Source of the DNA: Xanthobacteraceae bacterium
GTDB lineage: Bacteria > Pseudomonadota > Alphaproteobacteria > Rhizobiales > Xanthobacteraceae
Assembly: GCA_020441545.1 (NCBI GenBank)
Contig: JAGRLZ010000076.1
Span: 1 to 34,789 of the forward strand
DNA length: 34,789 nucleotides
Reading direction: 5' to 3'
In this document: in pieces, positions 1 through 8,316 of the stretch
How positions within the stretch are numbered: the first letter of the stretch is position 1
How the letters are laid out: every line of letters begins with the position of its first letter
Translations under genes and position numbers: made by a program
The notes under the pieces: model-generated
The model's input: the letters and a program-made list of their open reading frames with translations, nothing else
Told to the model about the DNA's origin: nothing
Database searches by the model: none

Positions 1-308
1 ACGCCTTCATCTCGACGCGGCCGTCGGAGAAGGTCGTGAACGAGGTGTCGGTCAATGTCGGCTATCCGGTGAAGCCCGGTTCCGACGGCGCCCTCGAGGT
101 CGGCAACGGCAGCTATGCGATGTATACCCAGGGCGATGGCCTCTGGATCAAGAATGCGGCGGAGGAGGAGAAACTGGTCGAGGCGATGCGCAGGGGCGCC
201 GACATGACCGTCAAGGCCGTCTCCAGCAGGGGGACGCATACGACCGACGTCTTCTCCCTGAAAGGACTGACCCAGGCGCTCGACCGCATCGGCCGGGAAT
301 GCCGGTAA
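1..308 (+). CDS. Invasion-associated locus B (IalB) family protein, C-terminal part
   Basis: The reading frame is open from the window edge (first full codon at base 3) to a TAA at 306-308, leaving about 101 residues of a C-terminal domain. The order of features resembles the IalB family: a 'STRPSEKVVNEVSV' strand, a 'GYPVKPGS' turn, a 'GDGLWIKN' segment, an acidic 'AAEEEKLVEAMRRG' helix and a final 'SLKGLTQALDRIGREC' helix ending in a cysteine. IalB-like proteins are secreted periplasmic or outer-membrane-associated proteins common in rhizobia and Bartonella; in Bartonella IalB is linked to erythrocyte invasion, but in free-living relatives the role is unknown. The N-terminus and signal peptide lie outside the window. 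It is followed at 91 bp by rlmN on the same strand. Family assignment is from recognised motifs only. Confidence 0.8.
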   Translation, partial: AFISTRPSEKVVNEVSVNVGYPVKPGSDGALEVGNGSYAMYTQGDGLWIKNAAEEEKLVEAMRRGADMTVKAVSSRGTHTTDVFSLKGLTQALDRIGRECR

Positions 309-399
309 GCCGTTTTCGCTGATGTCGGCCCCGCCAGAAGCCTTCCCTCCGGCGGCTGAAAGGCTTATGTGAGGGCTTTCAGTCAAACGGATCGTCGCA

Positions 400-1659
400 A
401 TGACCATGGTTCCCGGCGAAGCCGAGTCGATGCCGTCGCATGCGGAAGCGGCCGCGCGCGCCACCGCGCCGCTGGGAAATGCGCCGCTGGAGAAGGTCGC
501 GCTCGAAACCTACGTGCCGCTCGCGAAGCCGTCGCTGGTCGGCCTGTCGCGCGCGGAGCTTGCCGCGCGGCTTGGCGACATCGGCGTGCCGTCGGCGCAG
601 CAGAAGATGCGGGTGCAGCAGCTCTGGCACTGGATCTATGTGCGCGGCGCGCAGGACTTCGATGCGATGTCCAACATGTCGAAGGACATGCGCGCCGAGC
701 TGGACCGCCACTTCACGCTGGCGCGCCCCGAGATCGCCGTCGAGCAGATTTCCGGCGACGGCACCCGCAAGTGGCTGCTGCGGCTGCCGAGCGGCCTCGA
801 AGGCGAGCGCGCGCACGAGGTCGAGTGCGTCTACATCCCGGAAGTCGATCGCGGCACGCTGTGCGTGTCGTCGCAGGTCGGCTGCACGCTGAACTGCTCG
901 TTCTGCCACACCGGCACGCAGCGGCTGGTGCGCAATCTCACCGCCGGCGAGATCGTCGGGCAGGTGATGGTGGCGCGCGACCGGCTGGGCGACTGGGCCG
1001 ACCGTACCACGCCGAATGGCGGCCGCCTCGTCACCAACATCGTGATGATGGGCATGGGCGAGCCGCTGTACAATTTCGACGCGGTGCGCGATGCGCTGCT
1101 GGTGGTGTCGGATGGCGACGGCATCGGCATCTCCAGGCGCCGCATCACGCTGTCGACCTCGGGCGTGGTGCCGAACATCGCCCGCACCGGCGCCGAAATC
1201 GGCGTGTCGCTGGCGATCTCGCTGCATGCGGTGCGCGACGAATTGCGCGACGAACTGGTGCCGCTCAACCGCAAATATCCGATCGGTGAGCTGCTCGAGG
1301 CGTGCCGCAACTATCCGGGCGTCTCCAACGCACGCCGCATCACCTTCGAATATGTGATGCTCAAGGGCGTCAACGATTCGCTCGACGACGCACGGCTGCT
1401 GGTGAAGCTGCTCAAGGGCATTCCGGCGAAGATCAACCTCATTCCGTTCAATCCGTGGCCGGGCTCGCGTTACGAATGCTCGGACTGGGACCAGATCGAG
1501 AAATTCTCGGAATACGTCTTCAACGCCGGCTATTCGTCGCCGGTGCGCACGCCGCGCGGCCGCGACATCCTCGCCGCCTGCGGGCAGCTCAAGTCCGAGA
1601 CCGAGAAGCTGTCGGCGCGCGAGCGCCAGGCGCTGCGCGCCATGGCGATGACGGATTGA
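400..1659 (+). CDS. rlmN: Dual-specificity 23S rRNA A2503 / tRNA A37 C2-methyltransferase RlmN
   Basis: Radical-SAM enzyme that places a methyl group on C2 of A2503 in 23S rRNA, and in characterised members also A37 of some tRNAs; cytoplasmic. The 419-residue protein has the radical-SAM cluster motif C162-x3-C166-x2-C169 inside '[14 protein letters not shown]'. The two cysteines of the methyl-transfer mechanism are also present: C155 in 'TLCVSSQ', seven residues before the cluster as in E. coli RlmN, and C394 near the C-terminus in 'ILAACGQ'. Other family signatures are '[12 protein letters not shown]' and '[12 protein letters not shown]'. The N-terminal extension of about 35 residues is Ala/Pro-rich and probably disordered; an internal ATG at codon 11 is an alternative start. 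The gene appears to stand alone between the IalB gene and a small membrane protein. Confidence 0.97.
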   Translation: MTMVPGEAESMPSHAEAAARATAPLGNAPLEKVALETYVPLAKPSLVGLSRAELAARLGDIGVPSAQQKMRVQQLWHWIYVRGAQDFDAMSNMSKDMRAELDRHFTLARPEIAVEQISGDGTRKWLLRLPSGLEGERAHEVECVYIPEVDRGTLCVSSQVGCTLNCSFCHTGTQRLVRNLTAGEIVGQVMVARDRLGDWADRTTPNGGRLVTNIVMMGMGEPLYNFDAVRDALLVVSDGDGIGISRRRITLSTSGVVPNIARTGAEIGVSLAISLHAVRDELRDELVPLNRKYPIGELLEACRNYPGVSNARRITFEYVMLKGVNDSLDDARLLVKLLKGIPAKINLIPFNPWPGSRYECSDWDQIEKFSEYVFNAGYSSPVRTPRGRDILAACGQLKSETEKLSARERQALRAMAMTD

Positions 1660-1692
1660 GGCGGCGTGCTCGTCGGGCGCGACACGCATTTC

Positions 1693-1727
1693 CGTCATGG
1701 CCGGACTTGTGCCGGCCATCCACGTCT
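1693..1727. repeat. Intergenic palindromic repeat (REP-like)
   Basis: Between rlmN and the next gene lies a hairpin with arms ATGGCCGG (1697-1704) and CCGGCCAT (1712-1719) around a 7-nt loop, embedded in the phrase GTCATGGCCGGACTTGTGCC. From memory this phrase is scattered through Bradyrhizobium and Rhodopseudomonas genomes. There is no T-run, so it is not a convincing terminator. Confidence 0.6.
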
Positions 1728-1757
1728 TGATGCAACATCAGCCGGCGGATTGCGGCC

Positions 1758-2246
1758 ATGTCCCTGATCGGCCGTCTGCTCGTCATCATCCTCGCCTTCC
1801 TTGCCGCCAGCCTCGCCGCCGGCATGGTGGTGGTTATGGCGGTGCTGTTCCCGGACTGGAGCGATATCGGCATCGGCCCGATCGATCCCGAAGGTCTCAA
1901 CGTCGTGCTCGGCTTCGGCTTCATCTTCGTCAGCGGCTTTGCGCTGGTGCCGGCGATGGTCATCGCCGCGGTCACCGAGGCTCTGGCGATCCGCCGCGCG
2001 CTGGCCTATGCGGCCGGCGGCGCCCTGGTCGGCGTGATCTGCTATCTCGGGCTGGTGCCGTTCGATCCGTCCACCATGCGGTTCGACGGCATCGTGCGGC
2101 GGCACATGGAGATCATGGCCGGTGCCGGCATCATCGCCGGCTGGGTCTACTGGGCGATCGCCGGCCGCAACGCCGGCCGCTGGCGCGATCCGCCACGCGC
2201 CGTGACCGCGCCGCCCCCACCACCCCCGCGCCCGCCCGCCCCGTGA
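1758..2246 (+). CDS. Small four-helix membrane protein of unknown function
   Basis: A 162-residue protein that I do not recognise. It has four hydrophobic segments, at about residues 5-30, 45-72, 77-97 and 115-135, so it is almost certainly an inner-membrane protein. The segment between helices 1 and 2 carries 'FPDWSDIGIGPIDPEG'. A short basic 'RRHMEIMAGAG' stretch precedes helix 4. The C-terminus is a proline run (about residues 150-162), which may be a flexible cytoplasmic tail. It sits between rlmN and a PAP2 phosphatase on the same strand with gaps of about 100 bp, so co-transcription is possible but not shown. The start ATG is followed directly by a hydrophobic helix. Similar small membrane proteins occur in Bradyrhizobium-type genomes as conserved hypotheticals, by recollection only. 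Confidence 0.75.
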   Translation: MSLIGRLLVIILAFLAASLAAGMVVVMAVLFPDWSDIGIGPIDPEGLNVVLGFGFIFVSGFALVPAMVIAAVTEALAIRRALAYAAGGALVGVICYLGLVPFDPSTMRFDGIVRRHMEIMAGAGIIAGWVYWAIAGRNAGRWRDPPRAVTAPPPPPPRPPAP

Positions 2247-2347
2247 GGCGATCGACCGCCCGATCAACCGCCCGTGTGGGGATTCGTCGCCGCAGGCGGC
2301 CGCGAGCCGGTTTTCATTGCCTCTGAAACCGCTATAACCCCGGCGAC

Positions 2348-3124
2348 ATGAATCGGACCGGATTGTTCATCGCGCTCGGCCTTGCCGTCGTCATCGGCGT
2401 GGCCTTCGGCGTCTACCCCGAGCTGGACCTGCGCCTGGCGGGACTGTTCTACGATCCCGCGGCGAAGGACTTTCCGCTGCGGCTCGATCCGCATGCCGAT
2501 TTCCTGCGCGACGCGGCGATGTGGGTGGCATGGGCCTTCGCGCTGCCGGCGATCGTCGCCTTCGCCATCAAGATGATCCGGCCGGACCGGCCCCTCATCA
2601 TCTCCGGCCGCGCGGCGATCTTCCTGCTGTTCAGCATGCTGATGGCGGCGGGCGTGCTGACCAACTTCACCTTCAAGAGCTTCTGGGGCCGCCCGCGCCC
2701 CGTGGCGGTGACCGAATTCAACGGGCCGCTCAAATTCGTCCCGTGGTGGGATCCGCGCGGGCACTGCCCGAAGAACTGCTCGTTTATTTCCGGCGAAGGC
2801 GCGACCGCGTTCTGGACCATCGCGCCGGCGGCGCTGACCCCGCCGGCGATCCGCCCCGCCGCCTATGTCGCGGCGCTGGCCTTCGGGGCCGCGACCAGCG
2901 GGTTGCGGATGGCGTTCGGCGGCCATTTCTTCACCGATGTCGCCGGCGCCGGGCTGGTGACCTTCTTCGTCATCTGGCTGATGTACGGCTATATCTACCG
3001 CTGGCCTTCGACGCGGCTGAGCGACGCGCGGATCGACGCCGCGCTGACGCGGCTGGCCTGGCCCGGCTACCGGATGACCCGGAAGTGGTTCGGCCGCGAT
3101 GTCGGCCCGCCGCCATCGGCGTGA
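2348..3124 (+). CDS. PAP2-family membrane phosphatase with altered SGH motif
   Basis: Inner-membrane phosphatidic-acid-phosphatase type 2 protein of 258 residues with about six membrane segments. The catalytic signature is present in order: K110-x6-RP (R117) in 'KSFWGRPRP', then 'SFISGEGA', then R187-x5-H193-x3-D197 in 'LRMAFGGHFFTD'. Histidine phosphatases of this superfamily form the phospho-enzyme on the last His (H193 here), while the His of the middle SGH motif acts as general acid. Here that position is E150. Likely substrates are lipid phosphates such as lipid A 4'-phosphate, undecaprenyl pyrophosphate or phosphatidylglycerophosphate; the sequence does not tell which. A Cys pair in 'GHCPKNCSF' just before motif 2 lies in a predicted periplasmic loop. 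The neighbours rlmN and argG give no functional clue. Confidence 0.88.
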   Translation: MNRTGLFIALGLAVVIGVAFGVYPELDLRLAGLFYDPAAKDFPLRLDPHADFLRDAAMWVAWAFALPAIVAFAIKMIRPDRPLIISGRAAIFLLFSMLMAAGVLTNFTFKSFWGRPRPVAVTEFNGPLKFVPWWDPRGHCPKNCSFISGEGATAFWTIAPAALTPPAIRPAAYVAALAFGAATSGLRMAFGGHFFTDVAGAGLVTFFVIWLMYGYIYRWPSTRLSDARIDAALTRLAWPGYRMTRKWFGRDVGPPPSA

Positions 3125-3156
3125 GCCGCGTGCAGCCGCTGTGGCGCGACGCCTGA

Positions 3157-4542
<1,386 letters not shown>

Positions 4543-4562
4543 ATGGCGTAAACGCGTCCATC

Positions 4563-4639
4563 CGTCATTGGGGGGCGAGGCAATCCAGAAAGTCGGGAAG
4601 AGCTGGATTGCTTCGAAGCTCACGCTCCTCGCAATGACG
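4563..4639. repeat. Nested palindromic intergenic repeat
   Basis: Three nested arm pairs are visible: CGTCATTG (4563-4570) with CAATGACG (4632-4639), GCGAG with CTCGC just inside it, and CAATCCAG (4581-4588) with CTGGATTG (4603-4610). The word GGATTGCTTCGAAGCTCACG is, from memory, typical of a very common Bradyrhizobium-type intergenic repeat. It lies after argG and before the terminator. Confidence 0.6.
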
Positions 4640-4666
4640 ACGATGTTGTGAGTGCCTGAAATGTAG

Positions 4667-4692
4667 AATGGCCGGGATCGCTCCCGGCCATT
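4667..4692. terminator. Bidirectional terminator between argG and the OmpA-like gene
   Basis: A perfect 11-bp stem (4667-4677 with 4682-4692, AATGGCCGGGA and its complement) around a 4-nt TCGC loop, A-rich on the left and ending TTTTG on the right. It lies between two convergent genes and can serve both. Confidence 0.85.
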
Positions 4693-4715
4693 TTGCGTGG
4701 TGATCGCGTTCGTCC

Positions 4716-6584
4716 TCAGCGGCGCGGCGGGGGCGGCGGCGCCGCGGAGGCCGTTCCGCCGTCGAGCAGCGGGGTGATGCGGCGCACCGTGACGCGCCGG
4801 TTCTCGCGCGCCGGCCCGTCGGTCTGCGCCTTGAGATACTGCTCGCCATAGCCCTGCGTGACCAGGTTCTCCGGCGGCACCTGGAACTGCTGCGTCAGCA
4901 GTTCGGCCGCCGCCTGGGCGCGTCGATCCGACAGCGACAGGTTGTCGACGTCGGAGCCGACCGCGTCGGTGTGGCCCTCGATCAGGAACACCTCGCGCGG
5001 GTTGCGCCGGATCGCGCGGTTGATGCCGTCGGCGATCACCTGCAGCTTTGCGGCCTGATCCGGCGGGATTTCCCACGATCCGGTCTCGAAGTTGATGGTG
5101 TCGAGGTCGATGCTCGGCATCCGCGCACGCACCATCGGGCTGTAGCGGACTTCGTCGAGCGTATAGGGCCGCTCGATCCGCTCCACCGGCGGCGCCATCA
5201 GCGTGTCGTAGATCACCTCGGGCGGCGCATCTTCCGCTTCCACGACGTAGCGGTCGCGCGGAATGCCGATGCGCGGCGGCGGCAGCGAGACGAAGTACCC
5301 GCCGATCGCACCGGCTGCCATGCCGGCGGCGACGCCGGCCGCCACCGAGCCGCCATGGCCGCCGCGGCGATGGCCGTGGCCGCCGTGAGAGCGGTTGTCG
5401 ATGATGACGATCTCGCGTCCGCGCGGGTCACGGCGGATGCGTCGCAGCAGCCGGCCGTCGCGATCGTTCACGGTGATGATCTGCGTGCCGTCCGGCCGCA
5501 CGATCACCGTGCGGGTATCGTTGCCGACACGCTCCTGCCGGAAATCGCGCGCGCCGCGGCGGAAGCGATCTTCCTCATTGTGCCGGATGAACGAATGGCC
5601 GCTGGGATCGCGGACGATGACGCGGCCCGGCTCGGTGATGACGGTCCGTCCGTTCTGCCGGGTCTCGCGCCGCTCGGCGCGGAAGTCCTCGATCCGGCGC
5701 GGCCCATGCTGCCGTGATCCGGGCGCGGCCGTCCTGCTGGCGGCTGGCGGCGGCGGCAGCGGCGCATTGACCTGCGGCGCGGATTTCACCTGCGCGCCGG
5801 GGCGGGGTGCAAAGCCCGGCGTGATCTGCTGACCCTGCTGCTGGGGCGCCGGCTGGCTTGGCCGGCCGTTGTTGACGGGAGCCGTCGCCGCCGGATTGAA
5901 CGGCTTGACGCCGGGTTGCGGCGGTTGGGCGGCCTTCGGCCTGCCCGCGGGGTGCTGGCCGGGCGCGGCGTGAGGTGCGACCGGAGCCGGCCGGGTCGTG
6001 GCTGGCGGCGGCGGTGGCTGCTTCGCTGCCGGTGCCGGAGCGGGGGCCGCCTTCGGGGCCTGCCTGGCTGCCGGAGGCGCGGCTGGCTTTGGCGTCGCGG
6101 CAGCAGGAGCGGGTGGCTTCGGTGCTGCGGCGGGAGGAGCCGGCGGCTTCGGGGCGACAGGTTTGGGGGCGACTGGTTTGGGCGCCGGCGCCATCTGCTT
6201 TGCCGGAGGAGCCGGCGGTTTCGGTGCTGCGGGACGCGCGACGGGGGGCGCCGCGTGAGGCGGCGCGGCACGCGGCGCGGCGGGTGCCCGGGGTGCTGCG
6301 GGCGCTGCCGGACGGGCGCCTTGCGGTGGCGCGGCATGAGGCGCGCGCGGGGCCGCCGGTGCGCCTTTCGGCGGCGTGCCCTTGGGCGGAGGCCCACGAT
6401 GTTGTCCCTTGTGACGCTCCCCCTTGTGACGTCCTTCCTCTGCCGATCCCGCTTGCGCAAGCTGCACATGCGCCGTGCGTGACTCGATCGCTTGCGCCCG
6501 CAATGGCGTTGCCATCGTCGTCATCAACGATCCGGCGGCAAGCGCCGTGGTCGCGAGCAGGGTGATGTTAAGCTTGGCTGTCAT
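4716..6584 (-). CDS. OmpA-like peptidoglycan-binding outer-membrane/periplasmic protein with long Pro/Ala-rich linker
   Basis: A 622-residue exported protein. Residues 1-31 form a signal peptide ending near 'PLRAQA'. Residues ~50-300 are a low-complexity Pro/Ala/Lys linker with APKPxAP repeats. Residues ~300-420 are charged and carry repeated phrases ('RTVITEPGRVIVRDPSG', 'RTVIVRPDGTQIITVNDRDG') that look like internal beta-hairpin repeats. A Gly/Ala zipper follows ('VAAGVAAGMAAGAIGG'). The C-terminal OmpA domain (about residues 495-605) begins at 'INFETGSWEI' and has 'IEGHTDAVGSD' (around 535-545) and 'ENRRVTVRR', the meso-DAP-contacting signature. The likely role is anchoring the outer envelope to peptidoglycan. 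It is monocistronic, convergent with argG, with a 366-bp region upstream. The linker's unusual length and the zipper distinguish it from simple OmpA or Pal proteins. Confidence 0.9.
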   Translation of the reverse strand: MTAKLNITLLATTALAAGSLMTTMATPLRAQAIESRTAHVQLAQAGSAEEGRHKGERHKGQHRGPPPKGTPPKGAPAAPRAPHAAPPQGARPAAPAAPRAPAAPRAAPPHAAPPVARPAAPKPPAPPAKQMAPAPKPVAPKPVAPKPPAPPAAAPKPPAPAAATPKPAAPPAARQAPKAAPAPAPAAKQPPPPPATTRPAPVAPHAAPGQHPAGRPKAAQPPQPGVKPFNPAATAPVNNGRPSQPAPQQQGQQITPGFAPRPGAQVKSAPQVNAPLPPPPAASRTAAPGSRQHGPRRIEDFRAERRETRQNGRTVITEPGRVIVRDPSGHSFIRHNEEDRFRRGARDFRQERVGNDTRTVIVRPDGTQIITVNDRDGRLLRRIRRDPRGREIVIIDNRSHGGHGHRRGGHGGSVAAGVAAGMAAGAIGGYFVSLPPPRIGIPRDRYVVEAEDAPPEVIYDTLMAPPVERIERPYTLDEVRYSPMVRARMPSIDLDTINFETGSWEIPPDQAAKLQVIADGINRAIRRNPREVFLIEGHTDAVGSDVDNLSLSDRRAQAAAELLTQQFQVPPENLVTQGYGEQYLKAQTDGPARENRRVTVRRITPLLDGGTASAAPPPPPRR

Positions 6585-6950
6585 CGTGATCGTGGTCCCT
6601 CTCGAAGCTCAATGCGAATGGATGTCGTCAATACAAACGGTTGAGTGAACCGTCCGAAATAGCGACGGTCCGCATGCAATCAACGATGAAGCATGAGGCT
6701 GCAATATGGCGGTGACGTTTCCCGGTCGTGCATTTATTTTGTGTTTGGAACGAGTTGCGGCCGGCGATATTCATCGTCTGTTCAGCGGGTGCCGGGCAGC
6801 GAACGGATCGACCGTGCTGTCGCACGTCGCGACGATGACAACGCTGGACGCTTTTCGGATACTGCCCGCGGGCAACCAGCCCGGCACCGAGGCAGGGTTG
6901 CATGGACAATGTTCGGTGCGATGCACCGGGGACTTTCAGGAGGTGAAGCG
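6585..6950. other. Divergent intergenic region, no gene recognised
   Basis: This 366-bp region lies between the starts of the OmpA-like gene (-) and the MAPEG gene (+) and must hold both promoters. It contains a dyad ACCGTC (6649-6654) / GACGGT (6664-6669) with a 9-nt spacer, a possible operator by position only. Open frames running through it have no recognisable product and lack ribosome-binding sites. Confidence 0.4.
6938..6944 (+). promoter_or_regulatory. Strong ribosome-binding site fixing the MAPEG start
   Basis: AGGAGGT lies 6 nt before ATG 6951. It is close to a perfect Shine-Dalgarno sequence and decides against the in-frame upstream starts, which would add about 86 residues without family similarity. 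Confidence 0.85.
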
Positions 6951-7325
6951 ATGCCGTTGGCTTACTGGTGTGTCCTGATCGCGGCGCTGTGGCCGCTGGC
7001 CATCGTCAGCTATGCGAAGGCCGGTGGTGGCGACAACCATCATCCGCGCGATGACGCCGCGCGGCTTTCGGGCGTGAGGCGTCGCGCCTATGCGGCGCAC
7101 TTCAATGCCTATGAGAGCTTTCCGTTCTTCGCGGTCGCCGTCGTCGTCGCGGTCACGCAGGGCGCCAATCCCGCGATGATCGACATGCTGGCGGTGATCT
7201 ATCTGCTGCTGCGGATTCTGCACGCGGTGCTCTACGTCGCCGATCTGGCGGCGCTGCGATCGGTCGTTTTCCTGTTCGCGCTTCTGGTCAACATCGCGAT
7301 CTTCGTGTTGCCTGTGTTCAGGTGA
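6951..7325 (+). CDS. MAPEG-family membrane protein
   Basis: A 124-residue protein with four hydrophobic segments, the size of bacterial MAPEG (membrane-associated proteins in eicosanoid and glutathione metabolism) members. The family-typical phrase is 'AHFNAYESFPFFAVAVVVA' around residues 47-65, where 'N-A-x-E-x-F/T-P-F' is characteristic. It is followed by 'YLLLRILHAVLYVAD', which matches the usual R-x-x-(H/Y)-x-x-x-Y pattern of the third helix. MAPEG enzymes often act as glutathione transferases or peroxidases on lipophilic substrates, but bacterial members like this are mostly uncharacterised. The start is fixed by a strong Shine-Dalgarno sequence. The gene is monocistronic and is followed by a terminator hairpin and a dispersed repeat before the convergent sdhB. 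Confidence 0.88.
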   Translation: MPLAYWCVLIAALWPLAIVSYAKAGGGDNHHPRDDAARLSGVRRRAYAAHFNAYESFPFFAVAVVVAVTQGANPAMIDMLAVIYLLLRILHAVLYVADLAALRSVVFLFALLVNIAIFVLPVFR

Positions 7326-7346
7326 CGCCGGACTGGCGCGGACGTG

Positions 7347-7377
7347 AAAAAGGCTCTGCCGCCGGCGGAGCCTTTTC
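7347..7377. terminator. Bidirectional terminator between the MAPEG gene and sdhB
   Basis: Stem AAAAGGCTCTGCC (7348-7360) with GGCGGAGCCTTTT (7364-7376), one G-T wobble, 3-nt loop, A-run on the left and T-run on the right. It sits 22 bp after the MAPEG stop. Confidence 0.85.
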
Positions 7378-7408
7378 GCAGATGTCCGGTCGTGGATATT
7401 CGCAGAAT

Positions 7409-7505
7409 CCAGAGCCCCGTTCCGATTCTATCGGAACGGGGCTCTGGATATTTGTTTTAACGCGCTTTCTTTACGCGAACAGGTGCCTGCTTCGCTCGAA
7501 AACGC
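7409..7505 (+). repeat. Dispersed two-module palindromic repeat, copy 1
   Basis: Module A is a perfect 17-bp hairpin (7409-7425 with 7431-7447, core GTTCCGATTCTATCGGAAC). Module B (about 7455-7505) is an imperfect palindrome with the words CTTTCTTTACGCGAA and TTCGCTCGAAAACGCT. Closely similar composites occur at 15101-15203 (same orientation) and 23824-23922 (inverted). It ends at the sdhB stop codon and may also act as an sdh transcription terminator. Confidence 0.85.
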
Positions 7506-7506
7506 T

Positions 7507-8292
7507 TCAGACCTGCCGCTCGACCAGCTTGAGCTTGAGGTTGGCGATCGCCTTGGCGGGATTGAGTCCCTTCGGGCACGCCTTGGTGCAGTTCATGATG
7601 GTGTGGCAGCGATAGAGCCGGAAGGCGTCCTCGACATTGTCGAGCCGCTCGCCAGTGGCTTCGTCGCGGCTGTCGGTGACCCAGCGGTTGGCCTGCAGCA
7701 GCGCGGCCGGGCCGAGATAGCGATCCGAATTCCACCAGTAGCTCGGGCACGAGGTCGAGCAGCAGGCGCACAGAATGCATTCATAGAGGCCGTCGAGCTT
7801 CTCCCGGTCCTCGCGGCTCTGGCGCCATTCCTTCTGCGGCGCCGGCGTCGTGGTGTGCAGCCACGGCTCGATCGACGCATATTGCGCATAGAAGTTGGTC
7901 AGGTCCGGCACCAGGTCCTTCACCACCGGCTGGTGCGGCAGCGGATTGACCTTCACCGCGCCGCCATGGGCGACGTCGTGCATCGACTGGGTGCAGGCCA
8001 GCGTGTTCTGGCCGTCGATGTTCATGGCGCAGGAGCCGCACACGCCCTCGCGGCAGGAGCGGCGGAAGGTCAGCGTCGGGTCGATGTTGTTCTTGATCCA
8101 GATCAGGCCGTCGAGCACCATCGGGCCGCAGTCGTTGGTATCGACATAATAGGTGTCGATGCTCGGGTTTTTCCCGTCATCCGGATTCCAGCGATAGATC
8201 TGGAATTCGCGCGTCTCCGTCGCGCCTTCCGGCTTCGGCCAGGTCTTTCCGCCGGTGATCTTGGAATTCTTCGGAAGCGCAAATTCAACCAT
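7507..8292 (-). CDS. sdhB: Succinate dehydrogenase iron-sulfur subunit
   Basis: Electron-transfer subunit of complex II, on the cytoplasmic face of the inner membrane, carrying electrons from SdhA flavin to ubiquinone. The 261-residue protein has the plant-type [2Fe-2S] ligands C80, C85, C88 and C100 ('[15 protein letters not shown]...C'). The C-terminal half has the ferredoxin-like motifs '[16 protein letters not shown]' and '[17 protein letters not shown]' for the [4Fe-4S] and [3Fe-4S] clusters. It is the last gene of sdhCDAB, 24 bp after sdhA. A terminator and a long hairpin repeat follow. All cluster ligands are intact. Confidence 0.98.
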   Translation of the reverse strand: MVEFALPKNSKITGGKTWPKPEGATETREFQIYRWNPDDGKNPSIDTYYVDTNDCGPMVLDGLIWIKNNIDPTLTFRRSCREGVCGSCAMNIDGQNTLACTQSMHDVAHGGAVKVNPLPHQPVVKDLVPDLTNFYAQYASIEPWLHTTTPAPQKEWRQSREDREKLDGLYECILCACCSTSCPSYWWNSDRYLGPAALLQANRWVTDSRDEATGERLDNVEDAFRLYRCHTIMNCTKACPKGLNPAKAIANLKLKLVERQV

Positions 8293-8316
8293 TGCTGTCA
8301 GCCTTCATTGTCGTCC

